Positions 56,532-64,000 of a stretch of 64,000 nucleotides of DNA are shown one piece after another; within the stretch, counting starts at the first letter, position 1; each line of letters opens with the position of its first letter. The stretch lies in assembly GCA_903813345.2 (NCBI GenBank), contig CAIIXF020000007.1, positions 29,683,564-29,747,563 of the forward strand, in the 5' to 3' direction. The notes under the pieces were generated by a model. It was not told where the DNA came from. It made no database searches and saw only the letters and a program-made list of their open reading frames with translations. This DNA comes from Owenia fusiformis (Eukaryota > Annelida > Polychaeta > Sabellida > Oweniidae). The translations under genes were made by a program, and so were the position numbers.

Positions 56532-57865
56532 TCTTCAACATATCACTGCGGCTGGCAGATCCAAAATCGTAAGTATGGCAACGTAGTAATAAACAACTGA
56601 CACGATTGGTTCTTGTCGCATGATCTTGTCGCTTGATTGTAAAATCTAGACAAGTTCACCGGTGGGATTTTGCATATTGACTAATAAACACACGTGCGGT
56701 GAACCAGTATCAACAAAACTTGTAACTCTAAATCCTACCGCGGATATTTCTTGTTATTGTATTTCGTGATTTTCTGAATATTTTGACAAAGTAATGATTG
56801 GGGAACGTAAAAGAATATATAATTGATAAGTTGTGTGAAAATTGACTTTATCTATGATTAAAACGGGGACCATTTTCTCCAAATTTTGGTTATTTCGTCA
56901 TCTACCCGCTGCAGTGTCTATTCTGAGACACTGCATGGAGTTTGCATTCATACACCTAGGGGTTCACTATATATAAACCTTGACGGGAATCCTCGGCGCA
57001 TCATTGTCTAGGAGTGTTGACTAAAAAAAATTGGCTCAGCACTATATTATCTCCAGACAGATGAGTGATTGGAACCCCTTCAAATCTTTACACGTGTTAC
57101 ACATAAATGGTAAGCAGTTCTTGAGCTGATAAACACAACATATTGAAATGTTATGATCAGATTGACTTTAAACCCATATGGTTAACAAGCACACATACTA
57201 GTTTTCTGCAAGAGAAAATTGGAAAATCTGTGCAGAAGCCTGCATTATAAAGTCAAATTCTGACTGAAATCCCAAATTCCCCGCTAAATTCTGCATTTTT
57301 AAATTTTCAGCATGACGAGGCTAAGCAACGGCTTATGTCTGAATATTATTACGAAATTGCAAGTAATTCAAATTTTGTGACATTAGAATTTTGAGAGAAT
57401 TTTAAACAGATCAACACCAGTTTCTGATGACAAATGACTGTCTACGTTAGTTACAAATATGAGTTGAGATGAGAATATTGACTAGAAAATTAACGGTTTT
57501 AAAGGATAGATGGTGCTCATGTGAAGTACAATTATAAATGAATTTGAAACGCACTACTAATGCAACTTTAGTATCATGGATTATCAAGTCAAGTAAAACT
57601 ATCTCTTGTATATTTTACAAAATCGACAAGGCTTTAACATGTGTAAATCTACATTATTTTCTAAGTCAACCTATATGCCAAACTTAATTCTCACAAAGTT
57701 AAAACATAATTATCAAAAGAGAAGATGTCCTTAAGTTTGTAGATGATAATTTCCTGATAATGCACTGGTATTATCCAGATTTCACACATGTTCATCAGTG
57801 AGGTAAATATTAATGGCAGAGTAATTATTTTAGTACATCGATGTACTGTGATGTCATTTTTATGT
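56532..57865. other. No feature recognised
   Basis: AT-rich noncoding stretch after the LINE remnant. I see no convincing ORF, RNA gene or long inverted repeat. Confidence 0.5.
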
Positions 57866-59510
57866 CACCACCAAAAAGTGGTGACATATTGTTATGGTCT
57901 CCGTTTTTTTTGACGGCGGTTGGTGATCGGCGGTTGGGGGTTGGCGTCTGTAACAAATTGTAATGTAACAAAATTTCCAATAACTTTTCAAATACTCTTT
58001 AGACTGAATTCATTTTTATCCCATCGAACGAAGTTCGGAGGGATATAGGGAACGCCTCCGTCCGTCCGTCCGTACGTACGTCCGTCCGTCCGTCTGTCCG
58101 TACGTACGTCCGTCCGTCCGGGCAATAACTCAAATACCGTTGGCCCGATTTTGTTCATATTTTGTACACATATACCCTATGGGGGTAGAAGTTCTGCTCG
58201 AAAGCCGATTTTCAAAATGGCCACTCGTTTCAAAATGGCGGCCATTTTAGTGACGATTTTACAGTAATTTAGGTGCAATATGTAAAACTGTAATAGCAAT
58301 ATGTTTTAAATGTAAGAAAATTATAAAGGACATTAATAATGCTACAAATGTAGATATTAAAGAAGCACATGGCAGCCATCTTGAAAAATGGCGGCCTTTT
58401 CTCGTCATTTTACGATTTTTGCTGTAACTCAAAAAACAGTAGAGCGATTTTGTTCATATTTGGTATGTGAATACTATAAGCATTGCAGACTGTCTAAAGA
58501 CACTATGGTAGAAGGCGGCCATTTTGAAAAATGGCCGCCATTTTAACGTATTTTACTATAACTCGAAAAGTAGTGGAGCGATTTTGTTCATATTTGGTAT
58601 GTGAATACTATAAGCATGGCACACTGTCCTATGACACTTTTGGTAGAAGGCGGCCATTTTGAAAAAAATTTTGAAAAATGGCCGCCATTTTAACATATTT
58701 TACTATAATTCGAAAAGTAGTAGAGCGATTTTGTTCATATTTGGTATGTGAATACTATAAGCTTGGCACACTGTCCTATGACACTTTTGGTAGAAGGGGG
58801 CCATTTTGAAAACAATATTTGAAAATAGCCGCCATTTTAACGTATTTCACTATAACTCGAAAAGTAGTGTAGCGATTTTGTTCATATTTGATATGTGAAT
58901 ACTTTAAGCATGGCACATTGTCTAATAAAACTTTGGGGAGTAGTCGGCCATTTTGAAAAATGGCCACCATTTTTATGTGTGTTATTTTACAAGTACGTGT
59001 GCGATTTTTCAAAAATTTTAGAGGTGGCTACTTAAAAGCATATTATTTCTTCTGATGGCAACTTGGCTAGTGAGCAACCATTTTGAAAATGGTGGCCTTT
59101 CTGGTGTGTTGTTTTATGATATTTGCGCTTCGTTTGTAAAAATGCCAGCCATTTCTGTTCGATGGGATTCGCTACGCTTTGGCGTTGCCGTTGTTCTGGT
59201 TTAACAAAATCATCTACAAGTTTTCAGAAGTTCAATGACTTTTTATTCAAGATTTGACCTTCAGTGACCTTTCCAAGGTAAAAAAAAGTCAGAAAAGGTC
59301 TTTTTTCAACTTGCCTCAAATTGACCAATTTGTTTTCAAAATCATCTACAAGTTATCAGAAGTTCAAATATGACTTTAGATTTGAGATTTGACCTTCATT
59401 GACCTTCTCAAGATAAAAATGGTCAAAAAGGTCTTTTTTTCAACTTGCTTCAAGTTTACCATTTTTTCAAAATCATCTACAATAATGTTGTGAGCAACTT
59501 GGTGGTGGCA
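57866..59510. repeat. Host repeat carrying an inserted copy of the ATCCCATCGAAC family
   Basis: The left part holds the small palindrome 'caccaccaaaaagtggtg' and 'gttggtgatcggcggttggg'. After the inserted element the right part has two diverged copies of a roughly 130-bp block starting 'aaaatcatctacaagtt' and containing 'gatttgaccttca.tgacct' (59207 and 59335). A third partial block begins near 59470. The left boundary is an estimate. Confidence 0.5.
58019..59204 (+). repeat. Dispersed ATCCCATCGAAC-family repeat, longest copy
   Basis: Same order of parts as 13983-15090: ATCCCATCGAACGAAGTTCG head, GGAGGGATATAGGG, (cgtc/cgta)n tract, about five 'gcggccattttgaaaa' plus 'gtatgtgaatactataagc' blocks, then 'gaggtggctact' and a tail GTTCGATGGGATTCGCTACG. 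It agrees closely with that copy 44 kb away, in the same orientation, which points to recent spread or exchange between them. Noncoding. Confidence 0.85.
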
Positions 59511-61341
59511 TTTTGTCATGTTAATGCCTTGTTGTCAATGTTATACTTCTGTAGTGATTTGCAATGACTTATCTGATGTTTGCAACTTGGATGCTATCAC
59601 ATTGATGCCTCGTTGAGACAGATTTTAATAGGGAGGGAAATATTTTTATTATAGTAAGGCATTTTAGTACTTTTCAGATTCAGGGGATTTTTTGATATAC
59701 TATAAAAACTATAAAAACTGAATCATGACCTACAAAGTATACAATTATTATATCATACAATTGCATATATTGTTTATTTATGTATATATAAAAGATAACA
59801 TTATTTTACTTTCTGATCCTATTTTTCTCATTTTGAACCATATCAAAATGGGATTAAATGGGAGGAATAGGGGGTATGATTAAAAATCTGGTTAGAATGA
59901 CATGTACTAGTATTGAGGAAAAATATAAAGCAGTGTACAATTCAAAATAGGTAAAGAACCCCCCCCCCCTCCTCCCCCTGGTACCTGCCATATGTTTCAC
60001 CTGCATCAAATAAACTAATTACTTTAAACTTCTATTTTCAGAAAGAATGAAAGTGAACGAAGGTGGAAAATACTAAATGTTGAAATATCATGACACGATT
60101 GGGTCACAGCAACCAGACAACAAGGGCGCCAAACCAAGAATGTTCTTAGGATATTAACAATCAATAGACAACTATAGACTAGAGAACCAGCAGCTTCTCC
60201 CATTTCATTGGAACACATGTATAGCACGTTATCATACTCAAATGATAATTATCATGGAATAACCAGATTGATCTTAATGAGCTCAAAATGAGAACCTAAC
60301 AGACTTTATAAAGTGCATAAAATGAGGCTTAATCCTAGGTGGTGATTTGGATTGATCATGCAATAAACCCATAGGGAAAAGGGCTATTAGATATGTCAAT
60401 TTTCCCAGTTATTTTAAACAAGCAATATCCTGATGTGCTGAGCCTGACATATCCCATAGTGGTTACACTAAGTAGCTTTTTGAAGTAACAGATCTGTAGA
60501 TGAACACGCAGTTTTGAAATCTTCATAATAGAACCACCACAGCTGTGATGCAATTGAAGATTTGAAACCTTTAGAATCAGACAGCTAAGACTTGTTAACC
60601 TGAACACAGGTCAGCGAACTAGTAGCTAAGAAATAATTAACAGCATCAACATATTTAGTAATAATCGAATGAGAATGGCGAAGTGGAACATTTCGTTATT
60701 AAAGGTAATCTGAAGAGCGGCAAATGAAGGAAACTAAGGTAGGTGACTACACAGTGATCATTTTAGCATCTTTATGCTTCACCAAGGCTTGGAGATTTCA
60801 TGGTTTATCATGATGCATGGTGATTAATTTACAGTCTCAGGGTATTCTTAATTCATGTGCATTAAAACTTAGCTTCTTAAAATATTTAAAAGAAAACCCC
60901 GACCTCAGGCTGTGATGCCAACCAGTGGTAGAGTGGGGCCACTGAACTGTAAAATTGTCTTAACTATTCAGAGGTCAGTTTAGAAGTAAACCCAATATTC
61001 AGGATAATTTCATTTAATGAACACTTTTATTTATAATGAGCACTCAGAAACTGTAAGTAGAAAGAGAATTTATTTTTGCAAACTCATGATTTTCAGTTTT
61101 TCTAATATAGCGACAGCCTGTTCATTTCTTCTCATTAATAATTGGTACTCTGTGGCTGCCATGTTTTTATAATAGCCTAAGAGCAATTAATTATTCAAAA
61201 AGCTTTATCATGACAAAATAAGTATCCTGTTATCATAGAAAACAATAGAAAAAGTACTTTGCTAGAATAGAATTGCAAGAGGAATTAAGCAGATTGATAA
61301 AAGATGAGCTGACTATTTGGAAAGAAACCTTTAGTATTGAA
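59511..61341. other. No gene recognised
   Basis: AT-rich sequence; a C9-rich pyrimidine tract at about 59960-59980. Short open frames (for example 60356-60607, minus) show no family resemblance. Confidence 0.5.
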
Positions 61342-61476
61342 CAAATATTTCACTCTATTGAGGTGAATACCTGTACATCTTTCACAAGTGATATTCCACG
61401 AAGCCCGAAAGGCAAGTGGAATATCACCTTGTGAAAGTGCTACAGGTATTCACCGAAAATAGAGTGAAATATTTGT
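61342..61476. repeat. 135-bp hairpin
   Basis: CAAATATTTCACTCTATT pairs with 'aatagagtgaaatatttg'. Inner pairs are 'gtgaatacctgta' with 'tacaggtattcac' and 'gtgatattcca' with 'tggaatatcac', leaving an 18-bp loop. It abuts the 1.67-kb element, and may be an end of an older element that the latter entered. Confidence 0.7.
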
Positions 61477-61487
61477 TTTATTATATC

Positions 61488-63156
61488 CACGGGGGATAAG
61501 CAAAACGAGGGCGAAGCCACGGACTGCGACTCGCGTAATTCAAAACGAGGTTACAACGCATTATAGCTGAACAATGGCGGTAAGTCCAAACTTAATTTGG
61601 AAGGCATGTTAGGATTTGGGGTAGATTATTGGTTTGGATATTCTACAGAATAGCTAGTATGTTCCAGTCGGTGATCAACATATTCATACTCCATCTGCAA
61701 TGGCATTCTTGGTGCTCGACTGTCCAATAGTTTAGCATGAACACAAATGAATTCGAAATCTGCCACAAAAAATGTAATTTTGTCAATATTTGTCCCTAAT
61801 ATACCGATTTAAACAAAGGAATCAGAAATGACATCGAATTAATATAATTATTCATGTTCTGTTGTTACAATTACATCTTCGTGTGATATTTGGTAAGCGG
61901 AAAACGTACAATTACATAGAAAATTGGAATTTATAATAGTCGCAGTCCATCCATCTGCCCAACGCAGTCCGCGACTCAGTGTTGCTTTATATCTGAAGCT
62001 GAACGCAATCACAGCCAAAGGTAGATAGCACAATGTGTGTACAGGTGTGGCCGAAATGGAGCAACTTTGGACAAAATTGAATATAAAGGGCTATTTTAAT
62101 AGACCTACATCGTGTCTCAATCCATTCTGCAAATATATACAAGCTGTCAAATACAGCTGAAATCATGAATTTATGGTAGCTAGCAATATTGATGGACTGT
62201 TGGAAAGATCATCCAAAATTACATTAACTCACCAACTCTCCAATTATTTGATATTTTCCTGATATCTTAAATACTAGTTAATGTACCCTTCCCCAACAGC
62301 TTTTATTGCATCATCAAAAAGTTAATTGTTTCGCATTTCTACTTCTTATAAAAAGTCTCACCACTATCCAATTATCTATATATTTAACCCTATCCACAAA
62401 TTGGTTTGTAATAAACATTTTACGTTGTCATCTTGCGCTCGACTGTTCTGCCAAATACGCTATTGAATTGCCATATTTCTAGGTCTTAAACGATACAATA
62501 TAGCAATTTGGGACATTGATTCAGGTAATAGAAATATGTTAATCAACGTAACTTTGAATGATAATCTGGATGCTGACTTTCTTTTCCTGAAACAATAATA
62601 GCGTAGGAATTAATATAGTTTACACTATCTTATTTATTTCGTGTTCGCGGCTGGACTGCGTTACTTAGAATATCAATGGAGGCTGTGTTGCGTTGTTGAA
62701 ATAGCTTTGTTTACTGGACTGCGTCCACTATGAATGCGCAGTTTGAATCTAATTTTCTCCTCATGAACACATTCTATTATCAAATCATTTTCACGAATTA
62801 TACTCGGAGCCTCAACTAACCTTTAGATATCAGAAACGTGTTAAAACTCCTTTCAAATGTATAGTAAATTAAATAATATGCACATATTTTACAGGTAAAA
62901 TCAGAACTTTGCTACTGTTTTAGCTTGATCTGGACAACTGCTTATTTTCTTATCTACAGACCAACAGTAGATACAGAGTAATATCTTGGTCACCGATTAG
63001 ACACTACGATAGCATTTAAAATACATGGATTTCTCTATTTTGTCGGAAGAAGCAGAAGGCACTGCCGGATGTCCCTCCATTTTGGCGCTGGGCTGCGGTG
63101 TAAAGTTACGCGAGTTGCAGTCCGTGGCTTCGCCCTCGTTTTGCTTATCCCCCGTG
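61488..63156. mobile_element. 1.67-kb TIR element, CACGGGGGATAAGC ends, 5-bp duplication
   Basis: CACGGGGGATAAGCAAAACG and the adjoining 'agggcgaagccacggactgc' (about 50 bp in all) return inverted at 63108-63156. ATATC flanks both ends, consistent with a 5-bp target duplication. Subterminal GC-rich words (gcagtccgcgactc, ggactgcgttac, ggactgcgtcc) recur inside on both strands near 61943-61980 and 62650-62730. No transposase frame is visible, so the copy is nonautonomous. Confidence 0.75.
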
Positions 63157-64000
63157 ATATCACTGTCTAGCTAAACATCCCTAATATTATTAAGTCATTA
63201 AGTCTTCAGATATTTTTACGAATCTACTTGGTGCGTCTGCCATTTTGACTTAAACTGAACTAAATTATTTACACTGAACGAAAACAAATTCTTTGAAAAT
63301 TCCCGGGAGCGTGGGATATCGCTAGATATCTCACGGTTGTCTTATCTGATTAGCATTGCCATTGAATATTGCCAGATATCCCACGACATGTGACCCAATT
63401 TTGACCAATCATACTGTCGCTAGCTAGATAGTGATATAATAAAGATTAATATCTCTAATGTTTTTCCGTATTCATTTTTCTTGCTGTTGAAATGTTTTGG
63501 TATAGAGAAAATGAAATGTAAAAGACATGATAACAATTTCCCATGGAAAATGGAGAATTATTTCAATTTCTACTGTAGTTTTCTGATGTATTGTCTGAAA
63601 CATTTAACCAGAGTATATGTGTATATATTTATTATATTATCTACCACGAGAGTTAACACTTAATTTTATCTACATAACCCCCTCAGATTACCCTGCGTGC
63701 AGAGTCTAGTTAAACTACACTCTGCCTAGTAGAGACCATATTGCAGTTTAGTAGCCCCGCCTCCACGACGGGTACCGGTGACAGTTTGGGTAAATCTCTT
63801 TTGACCTATGCGCTGACCTTCCACCAACCAGCGAGCTTGAAGAAACATACGCCAAATGCGTTCTAATTAAATATGCGCATGTCATTGGTCAATTCCGGGC
63901 TCAATGATGACGTCAGAAGGAATGACCATATAAAGAACATCGGTCAAATTTGGCCGACGAACACTGATTGGCGCGGTGTGTTCACAGGTTTATTTTAGTT
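63157..64000. other. Right-edge region, no gene recognised
   Basis: Contains 'atatcactgtctagctaaac', whose inverse 'gctagctagatagtgatat' lies near 63418-63436; these may be ends of an older element flanking the 1.67-kb insertion. The terminal 300 bp are more GC-rich, with 'accctgcgtgcagagtct' (a similar word at about 52942) and 'gatgacgtcagaagg', a CRE palindrome followed by 'tataaa' at 63931. This could be a promoter of a gene beyond the right edge. Confidence 0.4.

Overview
This is AT-rich animal nuclear DNA: split genes with GT-AG introns, dense small inverted-repeat transposons, and LINE and mariner relics. The gene set (sepiapterin reductase, PTTG1IP, WIP/verprolin) is metazoan. The repeat landscape suggests a marine invertebrate such as a lophotrochozoan or an invertebrate deuterostome, but the sequence alone does not settle the phylum.

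Layout. (1) 512-10288, minus: a Mn/Fe superoxide dismutase in four visible exons; the last short exon lies beyond the left edge. It carries an apparent secretory signal rather than an obvious mitochondrial presequence. (2) 10550-16193, plus: a complete three-exon sepiapterin reductase gene (270 aa), head-to-head with the SOD across about 260 bp. (3) 22018-31002, minus: a complete six-exon PTTG1IP orthologue (207 aa). (4) 36117-49540, minus: a complete five-exon WIP/verprolin family gene (506 aa) with an N-terminal WH2 domain and a C-terminal WASP-binding segment. (5) 43233-45685, minus, inside the first coding intron of the WIP gene: a 2.45 kb open exon with its own stop and poly(A) signal. 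Its acceptor phase matches the donor of the WH2 exon, so it is probably an alternative terminal exon giving an 878-aa protein with the same actin-binding head and a very different repeat-built tail. (6) 53.9-64 kb: no host gene recognised; nested mobile elements, including a LINE reverse transcriptase broken by at least four insertions, a 1.67 kb TIR element and a large direct copy of a 1.1 kb dispersed repeat.

The most interesting items are the alternative WIP-locus exon (short YE[D/E]PN boxes, six SPK...KW boxes, acidic Trp-containing tail), and a miniature LTR retrotransposon (15439-15881) whose two LTRs each carry a tRNA-like A box/B box promoter and whose primer binding site matches the 3' end of tRNA-Leu. 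Exon borders were set by hand from splice consensus, reading phase and protein-family similarity; no transcript data were available.
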